Shown here in pieces: positions 25,408-35,063 of a stretch of 64,000 bases of DNA (the first letter of the stretch is position 1; every line of letters begins with the position of its first letter). The translations under genes were made by a program, and so were the position numbers. The stretch is from Bacillus cereus G9842 (GTDB taxonomy: Bacteria > Bacillota > Bacilli > Bacillales > Bacillaceae_G), in the NCBI RefSeq assembly GCF_000021305.1, contig NC_011772.1:3634001-3698000 (forward strand), given 5' to 3'. The notes under the pieces were generated by a model. The model did no database searches. It saw only the letters and a program-made list of their open reading frames with translations, and was not told the origin of the DNA.

Positions 25408-27828
25408 TTAAGACTTTAATTTAACTCTTTGTAATCTTAATGCATTTAATACAACGGATACAGAACTAAATGCCATCGCTGCTCCAGCAACCCAAGGTGC
25501 TAAGAAGCCTAATGCCGCGATTGGAATTCCTAACGCGTTATAAGCTAATGCCCAGAATAAATTTTGTTTAATATTTCTTATCGTCATTTTACTCATAAAG
25601 ATCGCATCAGCAATACTATTTAAATCCCCACGGATTAACGTAATATCTGCCGCTTCCATCGCTACATCCGTTCCTGTTCCAATTGCCATACCGATATCCG
25701 CCGTAGCAAGAGCAGGAGCATCATTTATTCCATCTCCAACCATTGCTACTTTCTTACCTTGTGCTTGGAGTTTTTTCACTTCTTCTGCTTTTCCTTCTGG
25801 CAATACTTCTGCAATTACGTGATCAATACCAACTTGCTTTGCAATCGCCTGAGCAGTTTGTGTATTATCTCCTGTAATCATCACAACGTCTAGACCCATT
25901 TTTTTCAGTCTTGCGATAGCTGCTTTTGAAGTATCTTTCACAGTATCTGCAACGGCAACTATACCGGCATATTCTTTATCGATTGCAATAAGCATTGCTG
26001 TTTTTCCTTCTCGTTCTAGCGCTTCCATTGATTTAGAAACTTCTTCAATATCAATATTGAATTCCTTCATTAATCGACGTGTGCCAATTAATAATTGTTT
26101 TCCTTCTACAACTGATTCGATACCGAATCCTGGAATCGCTTCAAACGTTTCTGAACTTGGGATATCAATTTTCTTTTCTTTAATTCCTTCTACAATCGCT
26201 TCTGCAAGTGGATGTTCAGAATTTCTTTCTGCTGCCCCTACTAAACGTAGTATTTCTTCTTCACGGAATCCATCTGCTACAATTACATCTGTTAACACCG
26301 GCTTCCCGTTTGTCACAGTACCTGTTTTATCTAGAATAACTGTATCTAATCGGTGTGTTGCTTCTAAATGCTCCCCGCCCTTAAATAAAATACCATACTC
26401 AGCCGATCTTCCTGATCCTGCCATAATAGATGTAGGCGTTGCAAGCCCTAATGCACACGGACAAGCGATAACAAGTACGGCAATCATTTTCTCAAGTGCT
26501 CCGCCAAAATCACCAGGTGTAACAAATAGCATCCACACTGCAAATGTGATAATTGCAATCACAACTACAACTGGTACGAAAATACCTGAAATTTGATCTG
26601 CTACCCTTTGAATAGGAGCTTTTGAACCTTGAGCCTCTTCTACTACTTTAATAATTTGAGCTAATGCAGTATCTCTGCCTACCTTAGTGGCTTTCACTTT
26701 TAAAAACCCATTTTTATTTATTGTAGAACCGATTACTCCATCTCCAATTGTTTTATCAACCGGAATACTTTCGCCTGTTAACATCGATTCATCTATCGCT
26801 GACTTTCCTTCTACAATTTCCCCATCTACTGGGATTTTTTCACCAGGCTTTACATAGACGATATCACCAGCTACTACTTCTTCAATCAAAATTTTTATTT
26901 CTGTTCCATCTCGCACAACTGTAGCTGTCTTCGCTTGTAAACCCATCAATTTTTTAATCGCTTCTGATGAGCGCCCTTTTGCTTTCGCTTCAAATAATTT
27001 ACCTAAAATAATTAATGTAATAAGTACCGCACTCGTTTCAAAATATAAATCTGTCATATGTTCCGAAGAACCAATAGATTGAATACTTAAATATACACTA
27101 TAGAAATAGGCGGCCGACGTTCCAAGCGCCACGAGAACATCCATATTAGCACTTTTATTGCGTAACGCTTTATAAGCCCCAACATAAAACTGTCCACCAA
27201 TGATAAATTGAACAGGAGTTGCAAGTGTTAGTTGCACCCAAGGGTTCATTAACATATCTGGTAAATAAATAAACGAAGTAAATGAGAAATGACTAACCAT
27301 TGCCCACAATAATGGGAAAGATAAAATAAACGAAATAATAAACTTCTTCTTTTGTCGCTCAATTTCTTGTAATCGATGATCAGTTGATGCATCTTGATCA
27401 TCTGGTTTCACTTCTAATTTATATCCTAGCTTCGTAATCACGCTCTTCATTTCATTTACATTAACTTCATCAGGATTAAAGTCTACTGTGGCTGATTCTA
27501 AAGCAAAATTTACTGTCGCCTTGTTCACACCATCTAACTTATTTAAACGCTTTTCAACTCTATTTGCACATGCTGCACATGTCATTCCTGAAACAGTAAA
27601 TTCAGCTTTATCACTTACAATTCCATATCCTAACGATTCAACTTTTTCTTTAAATTGTTGCGGATTTGTTTTAGTTGGATCGTACATTATTTTTGTTTTT
27701 TCAAGCGCAAAATTTACATTTGCCTCATGAACACCTTCTACTTTTTTTAGACCTTTTTCAATTCTATTTGCACATGCCGCACATGTCATTCCTGATATTT
27801 GAAGATTGGCCTCTTTTTTTTCATTCAT
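25408..27828 (-). CDS. copA: Copper-exporting P1B-type ATPase CopA
   Basis: Pumps Cu(I) out of the cytoplasm. From the ATG at 27828 (806 residues, GAGGTG six bases upstream) it has two N-terminal heavy-metal domains, each with GMTCAACA, eight membrane helices, the actuator loop TGES, the Cu-binding CPC in IACPCALG, the phosphorylation site DKTGT, the HP motif EHPLA, and [12 protein letters not shown]. It is the last of csoR, copZ and copA but has its own CsoR-like box and follows a hairpin after copZ, so it can be transcribed separately. Confidence 0.97.
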   Translation of the reverse strand: MNEKKEANLQISGMTCAACANRIEKGLKKVEGVHEANVNFALEKTKIMYDPTKTNPQQFKEKVESLGYGIVSDKAEFTVSGMTCAACANRVEKRLNKLDGVNKATVNFALESATVDFNPDEVNVNEMKSVITKLGYKLEVKPDDQDASTDHRLQEIERQKKKFIISFILSFPLLWAMVSHFSFTSFIYLPDMLMNPWVQLTLATPVQFIIGGQFYVGAYKALRNKSANMDVLVALGTSAAYFYSVYLSIQSIGSSEHMTDLYFETSAVLITLIILGKLFEAKAKGRSSEAIKKLMGLQAKTATVVRDGTEIKILIEEVVAGDIVYVKPGEKIPVDGEIVEGKSAIDESMLTGESIPVDKTIGDGVIGSTINKNGFLKVKATKVGRDTALAQIIKVVEEAQGSKAPIQRVADQISGIFVPVVVVIAIITFAVWMLFVTPGDFGGALEKMIAVLVIACPCALGLATPTSIMAGSGRSAEYGILFKGGEHLEATHRLDTVILDKTGTVTNGKPVLTDVIVADGFREEEILRLVGAAERNSEHPLAEAIVEGIKEKKIDIPSSETFEAIPGFGIESVVEGKQLLIGTRRLMKEFNIDIEEVSKSMEALEREGKTAMLIAIDKEYAGIVAVADTVKDTSKAAIARLKKMGLDVVMITGDNTQTAQAIAKQVGIDHVIAEVLPEGKAEEVKKLQAQGKKVAMVGDGINDAPALATADIGMAIGTGTDVAMEAADITLIRGDLNSIADAIFMSKMTIRNIKQNLFWALAYNALGIPIAALGFLAPWVAGAAMAFSSVSVVLNALRLQRVKLKS

Positions 27829-27842
27829 GTCTCTCACCTCTA

Positions 27843-27861
27843 TATACCCTTATGAGGTATA
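27843..27861. promoter_or_regulatory. CsoR-like operator before copA
   Basis: TATACCCTTATGAGGTATA, 14 bases upstream of the copA start codon, in the same family as the two boxes before copZ and csoR. Confidence 0.7.
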
Positions 27862-27873
27862 ATTATTAGCAAA

Positions 27874-27905
27874 ATAAATCGTACTTCATTTAAAGTACGA
27901 TTTAT
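27874..27905 (-). terminator. Terminator or attenuator between copZ and copA
   Basis: Thirteen-bp perfect stem ATAAATCGTACTT / AAGTACGATTTAT with a six-base loop and TTTTGC on the minus strand, 19 bases after the copZ stop. Confidence 0.8.
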
Positions 27906-27923
27906 CTCCATATCTAAAAATAA

Positions 27924-28130
27924 TTATTGAACATCGTATCCTTGATCTTCGATTACAGCAACGATATCTTTTAATGTTACAGCAGACGAATCGATAGTAA
28001 CTTCAACAGTTCCTTCTGCTAATTGAACCTTCACTTGTTCAACACCGTTTAGCTCTTTCACACTGCTTTCGATAGCATTTACACAATGTCCACAAGACAT
28101 ACCTTCAACTTGTAATGTTAACTGTTCCAT
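27924..28130 (-). CDS. copZ: Copper chaperone CopZ
   Basis: Cytoplasmic Atx1-like chaperone that delivers Cu(I) to CopA. The 68-residue ferredoxin-like domain carries the metal motif GMSCGHC near residue 10 and IEDQGYDVQ at the end. An AGGAGGAT site is six bases before the ATG. It has its own promoter with a CsoR-like box in the spacer. Confidence 0.96.
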   Translation of the reverse strand: MEQLTLQVEGMSCGHCVNAIESSVKELNGVEQVKVQLAEGTVEVTIDSSAVTLKDIVAVIEDQGYDVQ

Positions 28131-28180
28131 TTAAAATCCTCCTCTTGTTTATTCATTGTTTGTTAATCACAATTACATCT

Positions 28181-28200
28181 TACCATACCCCCCTAAGGTA
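28181..28200. promoter_or_regulatory. CsoR operator and promoter before copZ
   Basis: TACCATACCCCCCTAAGGTA, an inverted repeat with a G/C-tract centre typical of CsoR operators. It occupies the spacer of a minus-strand promoter with -35 TTGATT and -10 TAAGAT, 17 bases apart, so binding would occlude RNA polymerase. Confidence 0.85.
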
Positions 28201-28300
28201 ATCAATGGTTTTATATCATGATTTTTCAATTATTTTCTAAAAGTTTATTTTACACACACTTTTTCACTACAATACACCAAAATCCAATATAAGAGTAAAC

Positions 28301-28335
28301 AAAAAAACAAGCCAGTTAAATACTAGCTTGTTTTT
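28301..28335 (-). terminator. Terminator of csoR
   Basis: AAACAAGC / GCTTGTTT outer stem and AGT / ACT inner stem around a five-base loop, overlapping the csoR stop; minus-strand T run follows. Confidence 0.8.
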
Positions 28336-28636
28336 ACGCTTTTGAAAAACGTTCAAATACTGTCATTAATTCTTCAATTGCTTCGTCACCATTTCCATTT
28401 TTAATAGCTCCTGAAACACAATGACTCGTATGATTTTTGAGAACGCCCATTCCTACTTTTTTCATCGCTGCATTAATCGCTGAAATTTGCACTAAAATAT
28501 CCACGCAATAACGATCATTTTCAATCATATTTTGAATACCGCGAACCTGTCCTTCAATTCTCTTTAATCTATTTATAATCTGTTCTTTTTCTTTTTCTGA
28601 TCTATGTGTTACTGCTTCATTCTCTTTATGATCCAT
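28334..28636 (-). CDS. csoR: Copper-sensing repressor CsoR
   Basis: All-helical repressor that leaves DNA when it binds Cu(I). The 100-residue protein has the Cu ligands Cys-His-Cys: YCVDILVQ, and the His and Cys in NHTSHCV, plus the N-terminal signature KEQIINRLKRIEGQVRGI. Located upstream of copZ and copA as in other bacilli, but separated from copZ by a terminator. Confidence 0.95.
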   Translation of the reverse strand: MDHKENEAVTHRSEKEKEQIINRLKRIEGQVRGIQNMIENDRYCVDILVQISAINAAMKKVGMGVLKNHTSHCVSGAIKNGNGDEAIEELMTVFERFSKA

Positions 28637-28723
28637 ATTATCACCTTCTTAAAGTTTCTCTTCATCCAATAAAACAATTGTTTTTATGAGTATACCAATT
28701 ATAGCATTAAATATCTACGCATG

Positions 28724-28741
28724 ATACCCCATAAGAGTATA
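28724..28741. promoter_or_regulatory. CsoR-like operator before csoR
   Basis: ATACCCCATAAGAGTATA, matching the other two copper boxes; a minus-strand TATAAT lies downstream of it, so csoR appears autoregulated. Confidence 0.65.
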
Positions 28742-28821
28742 TTTACACTTTATGCCTATTCTTAACAACTTATTAGCTTCTCAGCCTCAATTATCATGAT
28801 ACCCTTTCCTTTTTTCAAAAA

Positions 28822-28858
28822 AATAATAAGAGGGGATTATCCATCCCCTCTTATTATT
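28822..28858. terminator. Perfect 16-bp hairpin, orphan terminator-like
   Basis: AATAATAAGAGGGGAT / ATCCCCTCTTATTATT with a five-base loop. It directly follows the terminator of the 75-residue gene and belongs to no recognised gene. Confidence 0.6.
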
Positions 28859-28871
28859 CATCCATAAATAC

Positions 28872-28909
28872 AAAAGTCTCAATTTATACGTGTATAAATT
28901 GAGACTTTT
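28872..28909. terminator. Terminator of the 75-residue gene
   Basis: Eighteen-bp perfect stem AAAAGTCTCAATTTATAC / GTATAAATTGAGACTTTT with a two-base loop, 16 bases from the stop codon. Confidence 0.82.
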
Positions 28910-28925
28910 TTCCTTCTATATATAA

Positions 28926-29153
28926 TTATTGCTGATCACATACTTTTTCATCATTCACTACTGAAGTTCCTTCCACGGTTACCGTATGAAAACAGTCATT
29001 TACACGAACTGTCACAACATTATCTTGCCGATCAATAACATGATATTCATTAAAATTTTTATTCAGAGCACTGCGAATTTGTTCTCCTTCATAAATTGGA
29101 ATTCCATGTGATAAAACCCAAATAAGCCCAGCGATAGCAAGAATAGTTTTCAT
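28926..29153 (-). CDS. Hypothetical small exported protein, 75 residues
   Basis: An N-terminal hydrophobic segment (MKTILAIAGLIWVLSHG) acts as a signal peptide or anchor, followed by a short domain with two cysteines (DCFHTVT and KVCDQQ) that could pair outside the cell. The ATG is preceded by AAGGAGG seven to eight bases upstream, and a strong terminator follows. No family recognised. Confidence 0.7.
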   Translation of the reverse strand: MKTILAIAGLIWVLSHGIPIYEGEQIRSALNKNFNEYHVIDRQDNVVTVRVNDCFHTVTVEGTSVVNDEKVCDQQ

Positions 29154-29460
29154 ACGATCTACCTCCTTGAAAATATAGTGAACTTTTAATCCATGCTTTT
29201 GCAGCTCTACGAATCATGATTGGAATGAACTAAGCTTTTTTGGAAATAAGTTCATTTCGTCTATTTTATGTTTATGCTAATTGTGACCGAATTGTGACAA
29301 CTTTTTGTCTCTTTAGACGAAAAGTTGAAACAAAACGTTCAAAAAGGACAATTCTACATATCAAAAAAGGTTATGGAACGTTTCATCCATAACCTTTTTA
29401 AGTCCAATCCTACAACTCATCCACCGTACTTCATGTGATCTTTGTAGAGTTGTTTTATTT
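29154..29460. other. Intergenic region between small exported gene and LuxR gene
   Basis: About 300 bases without a supported gene. It holds the LuxR-gene terminator (29364-29399), an inverted repeat CAACTTTTTGTC / GACGAAAAGTTG (29298-29327, one G-T mismatch), and a looser pair ATGAACT / AGTTCAT near 29225-29255. The last two lie upstream of the 75-residue gene and could be regulatory. Confidence 0.5.
29364..29399 (-). terminator. Terminator of LuxR-type gene
   Basis: Fourteen-bp perfect stem AAAAAGGTTATGGA / TCCATAACCTTTTT, followed by T on the minus strand. Confidence 0.85.
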
Positions 29461-30531
29461 TCATTCATTGACATCAAAGCAAAACTTCGAAAATACTTCC
29501 CACACAAGTTCATTTCTGCTACTTACCCCAGTCTTTTCAAAAATGGATTTTAAATGATCTTGTACCGTGTATATAGATATACAAAGTTCTTGGGCTAATT
29601 CCTTTGTCGACATACCTGTAAGAATTTTACGTATTACTTGCTTCTCACGTATTGTAAAACTATAAGCTTCCATAATAAGTGGAAAAATCTCTTCCGGTCT
29701 TGCTCTTTCGAATAGAACAATATAACCACCTTGAAAACTACTTGTACGTTCTAACTTACTAGCCCGAATGATTAAAAAATGGCCATAGGCTAAAGGTAGA
29801 CAAACGTTTTCTTCTCTATTCATACACCCTACATTATACTCGTTAGCCTTTACTTTCGAACAAACCGCACGTATTGGCCTTGGTATTTCTTTTATATTTA
29901 ACTGTTCATGCTTTCTAAGATTTGAAAGCCACTCGCTGCCACCTTGATTCCAATATAATACACTAAAATCCTCACTTACTATAATCGTACCTGTGCCTAT
30001 CACCTTCTCTTCTGAAAAAGGTATAGAAACTGTCTTCTTTAAAGCCTCTCCAGCGATTGGGACTATCGTTGCTAAGTACTTACAATCATCGATATGAAAA
30101 GCGGGACTTATACTTCCTCGAAATAAACTAAGATGGCCATAACATTTCCCCTTACTCATACAAACGCCCCTTAATTCATCTCCAAAACTTGCTGGTTTTA
30201 AAATATTTCGGTATCTAGAGCTTTTCTTTTGTTCACCATTTGTCGCCATACTTAGAGAAGCAACATGAGGAGAGTGTTCTGTTAAACATTTAAATTTATT
30301 AAAATCATCTTCTAAAAATTCATTCATAAACAATTGTGGATGAATCTTTTCAACACTCTCATCGGTAAATGCCCCAGTAGATAAAAAAGAAATTGGGTCT
30401 ATAGTTGTAAAACAAGCGGCGTCAAAATCAATAACTTTACGTATCAAGTGGAGAAATGACTCTTGAAATGATCTTATAGAACTTATATGATTCGCTACCA
30501 TTTTAATTTCTTTCATTGTTTTTTCATGCAT
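29461..30531 (-). CDS. LuxR-type transcriptional regulator
   Basis: A 356-residue regulator with a C-terminal LuxR helix-turn-helix (about residues 292-350: FTIREKQVIRKILTGMSTKELAQEL then SIYTVQDHLKSIFEKTGVSSRNELV). The N-terminal 280 residues look like a sensory GAF/PAS-type region (IDFDAACFTTIDP; GTGTIIVSEDFSVLYWNQGG) rather than a receiver or an autoinducer-binding domain; no phospho-acceptor motif is visible. Divergent from the methyltransferase gene, with under 100 bases between them. The ligand and targets are unknown. Confidence 0.83.
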   Translation of the reverse strand: MHEKTMKEIKMVANHISSIRSFQESFLHLIRKVIDFDAACFTTIDPISFLSTGAFTDESVEKIHPQLFMNEFLEDDFNKFKCLTEHSPHVASLSMATNGEQKKSSRYRNILKPASFGDELRGVCMSKGKCYGHLSLFRGSISPAFHIDDCKYLATIVPIAGEALKKTVSIPFSEEKVIGTGTIIVSEDFSVLYWNQGGSEWLSNLRKHEQLNIKEIPRPIRAVCSKVKANEYNVGCMNREENVCLPLAYGHFLIIRASKLERTSSFQGGYIVLFERARPEEIFPLIMEAYSFTIREKQVIRKILTGMSTKELAQELCISIYTVQDHLKSIFEKTGVSSRNELVWEVFSKFCFDVNE

Positions 30532-30620
30532 CCTCTTCCCCCCCCAGATTTACGGGATTGTTCCCCTTCATAATTTCATTTCATAATAAACCTATAAAAC
30601 ACATACTTAGGAGGTTAAAA

Positions 30621-31310
30621 ATGAATTGGAATGATACTACCGTAAATTCATATGAACAAAGAATTCCATGTAAAATCCCAGGCTACTACCACCTATATGA
30701 AATGATGAACCATTTTTTATTTACTACACTCCCTATAAAAAACATGAATCCAAATTTACTAGTTATAGGTGCTGGTGGCGGACAAGAAATTCTCTCAATA
30801 GGCAAACAAAATAACAACTTATCTTTTACAGGGGTCGATCCATCTGAAAGCATGCTACAGTTAGCTAAAAAAAGAATTAAAAACGAAGGCATACAAAACC
30901 ATGTTCATCTTGTACATGGAACTATCCATACATTATTACCAAATCAGTTATTTGACGCTGCCACCTGTATGCTTGTCCTGCACTTCATTCCAACTAATAA
31001 GGAGAAAAAAGAACTTATTAATGATATTAGTAATCGCCTAAAGCCTGGTGCGCCATTCTTTCTCGCTTCAATAAATGGTGTGCCCCATACAAGTATGTTT
31101 TCTACACAATTACATGCTTGGCGCAATCATATGATGCAAAATCAAATTCCATTAGAAGATTGGGACCGATTTGAAAATTCTTTTGAAACAGAAATATTTC
31201 CTATTTCCGAAGCTAATTTATTAACTATTATGGAGGAATGTGGCTTTACTCAAATGACTCGCTTTTTCACTAGTTTTTTAATTGATGGATACGTTGCCTT
31301 TAAACAATAA
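30621..31310 (+). CDS. SAM-dependent class I methyltransferase
   Basis: A 230-residue Rossmann-fold methyltransferase: motif I LLVIGAGGGQEILSIG near residue 50, the acidic motif II FTGVDPSESML, a motif IV-like FDAATCMLVLHFIP. The start at 30621 follows GGAGG seven bases upstream; frames further upstream lack a site. It is probably a small-molecule methyltransferase; the substrate cannot be told. Divergent from a LuxR regulator that may control it. Confidence 0.85.
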   Translation: MNWNDTTVNSYEQRIPCKIPGYYHLYEMMNHFLFTTLPIKNMNPNLLVIGAGGGQEILSIGKQNNNLSFTGVDPSESMLQLAKKRIKNEGIQNHVHLVHGTIHTLLPNQLFDAATCMLVLHFIPTNKEKKELINDISNRLKPGAPFFLASINGVPHTSMFSTQLHAWRNHMMQNQIPLEDWDRFENSFETEIFPISEANLLTIMEECGFTQMTRFFTSFLIDGYVAFKQ

Positions 31311-31344
31311 GGAAAAAAGGTAAGCAATTGCTTACCTTTTTTCC
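31311..31344. terminator. Bidirectional terminator
   Basis: A fully symmetric 34-base palindrome, with GGAAAAAAGGTAAGCAA as one arm, between the converging methyltransferase and esterase genes. Confidence 0.9.
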
Positions 31345-32162
31345 TATACGTAACTAATAAATCTCAATCCTTTACTTAAAGACGTCGGCACAACAGATGC
31401 ATGATTCTCTCCTTCAGCTTCATAAAACTTAAATTTAAGTTTATCGTGGTTTACTTGGAGAAGGCGCTCTGATAATTCATTTGCACCTACAACCATATGC
31501 TCTCGTTCTAGTGACCCAACTGTAAGGAACACTCCTGTTTCAAACTTAGCATTGTTTAATTCATGTATAAGGTTCTCTTCTTTTTCAAGTACAGATTTAT
31601 TATTCCACCATATAGATGGACTACTAATAAAATAATTTTGAAAAGCATTTAAGTTTGTAAATAGTATATGGAGAGCAAATAGTCCACCTAAAGAATGCCC
31701 AAATAACGTTTGCTTACCTTTATCAATCTCAAAATTCTTTTCAATTTGTGGTTTCAGTTCTTCTTCAATAAAAGTAAAGAAATTATGTGCTCCTCCTGTT
31801 TTAGGCCACGGTTTACCATCTGGTTTTAAAGGAGCATCTTTTGAAATTACGCTAGGCGTAAAATCATAGCATCTTTCTTCCCCTGAAAATGCGCCTTCAA
31901 TTGGATAACCCACTCCTACTATAACAGCTGGTGAAACACCGGTTTTTTCCGCTCTTACTGATTGTATTTTAACTGCTTCATGAAATGTTTGAAAAAAGGC
32001 ATTGCCATCTAATACGTAAATGACAGGATATCCTGAATCCGGTGCTGGTTGCCTCGGCTTTGAAATATGAATTTGATATTCTTTACCTTTTAATTTTGAA
32101 TACATTTTCCACTGCTCTGTATTAGATGTTATAATCTGCTGTTTTTCAACTGTAGTATTCAC
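31344..32162 (-). CDS. Alpha/beta-hydrolase esterase, siderophore esterase type (BesA/IroE-like)
   Basis: Esterase of the Fes/IroE/BesA class, with the nucleophile elbow LFGHSLGGLFAL near residue 150 and the catalytic His in GENHASVVPT at the end. The N-terminal part reads VIYVLDGNAFFQ. It is the last gene of a ferric-siderophore uptake operon, 15 bases after the ATPase gene, so it most likely hydrolyses an imported catecholate trilactone such as bacillibactin to release iron. That substrate is inferred from family and context. Confidence 0.87.
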   Translation of the reverse strand: MNTTVEKQQIITSNTEQWKMYSKLKGKEYQIHISKPRQPAPDSGYPVIYVLDGNAFFQTFHEAVKIQSVRAEKTGVSPAVIVGVGYPIEGAFSGEERCYDFTPSVISKDAPLKPDGKPWPKTGGAHNFFTFIEEELKPQIEKNFEIDKGKQTLFGHSLGGLFALHILFTNLNAFQNYFISSPSIWWNNKSVLEKEENLIHELNNAKFETGVFLTVGSLEREHMVVGANELSERLLQVNHDKLKFKFYEAEGENHASVVPTSLSKGLRFISYV

Positions 32163-32177
32163 CCTATCCCCCCCTTT

Positions 32178-32999
32178 TTAACTTGTTACATATATTTCGA
32201 TTTTTTCTTCTTGAGATACAACGCTATCATAACCGAAACAAACAGGAGCCCCGTTATACGGATCAATCATGACACGCGCATCAATATGAAATACTTCTTT
32301 TAACACTTCATTTGTAATGATTTCTTCTGGGCTACCAGTTATAACAATTTCTCCTTCCTTCATTGCAATAATTTCATCTGAAAACCTTGCTGCATGATTA
32401 ATATCATGTAATACCATAACAACCGTACAATTATGTTCTTTATTTAACTTCTCCACAATTTGTAATACATCTAATTGATGAGACATATCAAGGTATGTAG
32501 TTGGCTCATCTAATAGCAACACTTCTGTCTCTTGTGCTAATGCCATCGCTAGCCATACCTTTTGTCTTTGACCGCCCGATAAATTTGCAATTTGTCTCGT
32601 CCGAAATTCAGAAGTTTTCGTTATATCTAATGCCCAATCAATCATTTCTTTATCTTTTGTCGTTAACTTATTTACGTTATTTCGATGTGGATAGCGTCCA
32701 TAAGAAATTAATTCTTCCACTTTAAGTTCACCTGGTGCAATTGGCGTTTGCGGGAGTAAAGCTAACTGCTTCGCAATTTCTTTCGTTGGAATTGTATGTA
32801 AATCTTGCCCTTGCAAATATACTTTTCCGCTTTTTTGTTTTAAAATTCTTCCCATTGTTTTTAACAATGTCGATTTACCGCAACCGTTTGGACCTATAAT
32901 TGTCGTTACTTTTCCTTCTTGTATTTCCACATTTAAATCGCGAAACACTGTAAGCTTTTCATAACTTGTTTCTAAATTTTTTGCACTTAAAATACTCAC
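32178..32999 (-). CDS. Ferric-siderophore ABC transporter ATPase
   Basis: FecE/FhuC-type ATPase of 273 residues: Walker A GPNGCGKST near residue 37, Q-loop LPQTPIAPG, signature LSGGQRQKVW, Walker B VLLLDEPTTYLD, and switch His in VLHDINHAARF. It follows the second permease gene by 14 bases and powers import through the two FecCD permeases encoded upstream. Confidence 0.94.
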   Translation of the reverse strand: MSILSAKNLETSYEKLTVFRDLNVEIQEGKVTTIIGPNGCGKSTLLKTMGRILKQKSGKVYLQGQDLHTIPTKEIAKQLALLPQTPIAPGELKVEELISYGRYPHRNNVNKLTTKDKEMIDWALDITKTSEFRTRQIANLSGGQRQKVWLAMALAQETEVLLLDEPTTYLDMSHQLDVLQIVEKLNKEHNCTVVMVLHDINHAARFSDEIIAMKEGEIVITGSPEEIITNEVLKEVFHIDARVMIDPYNGAPVCFGYDSVVSQEEKIEIYVTS

Positions 33000-33013
33000 T
33001 TTTATTCCTCCTC

Positions 33014-34036
33014 TTACGCTTTCGCCTTATAAAGTAAATATAAGAAATACGGTACACCGACAATAGAAATAACGATTCCAACTGGTAGCTCTACAGGTGT
33101 GAAAACTGTTTTCGCAATAAAGTCTGAAGCAATTACAAGAAACATTCCTATTACGCCGCACGTAGGAATTATATACTTATGTTGAATACCGACAAGTCTT
33201 TTCGCTATATGCGGTGCCATTAGTCCAATAAAACCGATACTCCCTGAAACAGCAACACATGCGCTCACAAGTCCGATACTACTTAACAGTAAAATCGATT
33301 TCTCTCTTTCTACTGAAACACCTAAACTTGTAATACTCGTTTCTTCCAATTGAAATAAATCTAATAAATAAGCTTTCTTTTGTATAAGCGGAATTAAGAT
33401 AATAAGCCATGGTAACATAGCCACAATATACTTCCAGTTTGCACTATATATACTTCCAGACACCCACACTGCAGCCATCTCGAAATCGGTTGACTTCATT
33501 TTGAGTGATAAATACATAGAGAATGCTCCAAACCCTGAACCGATTGCAATCCCTGTTAATAACAGTCGTTGCGAATCTAACTTACCGTTTTTCCAAGAAA
33601 ACAAATAAATGATTAGCGCTGCACCTAATCCACCTATTAAACCAAACATAGGCATCATCATTATAGAAATCCAATCTGTGCTCTTTAGTTGCCCTTGAAA
33701 GAAAAACATAAAAATAACGATGGCTGTTCCTGCTCCGGCGTTTACGCCTAAAATACCTGGGTCTGCCAATCCATTTCTTGTAATCCCTTGAATAACGGCA
33801 CCCGCAACACCAAGGCCTAATCCTACTAATCCAGCAATTACAATACGCGGAAGGCGAAACTCAAAAATAACTAAATCATGTTCTGGTACTGGATCAATTC
33901 TAAAAAGTGTTTTAAATACATCTGTAATCGTAATATCAAACGTACCATTCGTTAAACTAATGTAAATGGCACATAGTATTAAAAATACAATAATCCCCAT
34001 CGTCATTCCAAAACGTTGACTTGAACTTTTAAGCAT
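33014..34036 (-). CDS. Ferric-siderophore ABC transporter permease, second subunit
   Basis: FecCD-family permease of 340 residues with about nine to ten membrane helices. Family motifs: FRLPRIVIAGLVGLGLGVAGAVIQG near residue 50, ADPGILGVNAGA, and the ATPase-coupling GFIGLMAPHIAKRLVG. Its start overlaps the preceding permease's end by eight bases. It resembles FeuC of the bacillibactin system. Confidence 0.93.
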   Translation of the reverse strand: MLKSSSQRFGMTMGIIVFLILCAIYISLTNGTFDITITDVFKTLFRIDPVPEHDLVIFEFRLPRIVIAGLVGLGLGVAGAVIQGITRNGLADPGILGVNAGAGTAIVIFMFFFQGQLKSTDWISIMMMPMFGLIGGLGAALIIYLFSWKNGKLDSQRLLLTGIAIGSGFGAFSMYLSLKMKSTDFEMAAVWVSGSIYSANWKYIVAMLPWLIILIPLIQKKAYLLDLFQLEETSITSLGVSVEREKSILLLSSIGLVSACVAVSGSIGFIGLMAPHIAKRLVGIQHKYIIPTCGVIGMFLVIASDFIAKTVFTPVELPVGIVISIVGVPYFLYLLYKAKA

Positions 34037-35045
34037 GTCTCTCTCCTCCTCTTGTACGAATTAAATAAAGGAAGAAAGGAATTCCAATTAAAGATGTTAC
34101 GACTCCAATTGGCGTTTCAAATGGATAATTTACAAATCTACTTAAAACATCACATAACGCTAAGAAAACACCACCAATAACGCCTGCACATGGCAAAATC
34201 CACTTATAATCTACCCCAATTATAAAGCGAGTAATGTGCGGAATAATTAAACCTACAAAACCAACTTTCCCCACTAAAGCAACTGCTGTTCCTGTTAAAA
34301 AGATAACTGATAAAATTGCCATCGCTTTAACTAGTTTTGTACGCTGCCCTAAATTAATAGAAACCTCTTCGCCTAATGAAAGAATGGTAATAGATTTTGA
34401 TATTAACAGCGCTAAAATTATTCCAATTATCCCAAACGGTATCGTGATTTTAATGATATTAGGATCTACTTGATCTAATTTTGCATTAAACCAAAAACTA
34501 ACATTTTGAGAAATTTGAAAATATGAAGCCATTGCAGCCGATACACTGCTTAAAAATGTTCCAATAACTGTCCCTATAATCGCTAACCTAACTGGTGATA
34601 AGCCATTTTGAAGGAGCGAACCAAAACCAAACACGATACCGGCTCCTAGTGCAGAACCAATCATTGAACATAAAACCATACCAATTGATGACATTCCCGG
34701 AAGAAAGATCATACAAAGTGTAATAACAAAGGCAGCGCCATCCGTCACACCCATAATAGAAGGGGATGCAAGATAGTTTCTTGTCATCCCCTGCATAAGT
34801 GCTCCTGATATGGCTAGAAATGCTCCGACTAAAAGAGCTGCAACTACCCTTGGTAAACGTGAAGTAATAATAATATTATGATTTACATCGCTTGAATCAA
34901 AATGAAATAATGCGTTCCACACTGTTTCAGCATCAATACTTTTCGCCCCATACAAAATCGAAAGTATAACTGTAAATAAGATGAGTATGGGTGCTATACA
35001 TAATATGGTTACTGGTACTGCATTTGTTTTCTGCATATCATTCAA
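34029..35045 (-). CDS. Ferric-siderophore ABC transporter permease, first subunit
   Basis: FecCD permease of 338 residues, homologous to its neighbour: SRLPRVVAALLVGAFLAISGALMQG near residue 65, ASPSIMGVTDGAA, and GFVGLIIPHITRFIIG. Resembles FeuB. The start codon lies 18 bases after the binding-protein gene, within one operon. Confidence 0.93.
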   Translation of the reverse strand: MNDMQKTNAVPVTILCIAPILILFTVILSILYGAKSIDAETVWNALFHFDSSDVNHNIIITSRLPRVVAALLVGAFLAISGALMQGMTRNYLASPSIMGVTDGAAFVITLCMIFLPGMSSIGMVLCSMIGSALGAGIVFGFGSLLQNGLSPVRLAIIGTVIGTFLSSVSAAMASYFQISQNVSFWFNAKLDQVDPNIIKITIPFGIIGIILALLISKSITILSLGEEVSINLGQRTKLVKAMAILSVIFLTGTAVALVGKVGFVGLIIPHITRFIIGVDYKWILPCAGVIGGVFLALCDVLSRFVNYPFETPIGVVTSLIGIPFFLYLIRTRGGERHA

Positions 35046-35063
35046 CGCACCTTACTTATTGTA

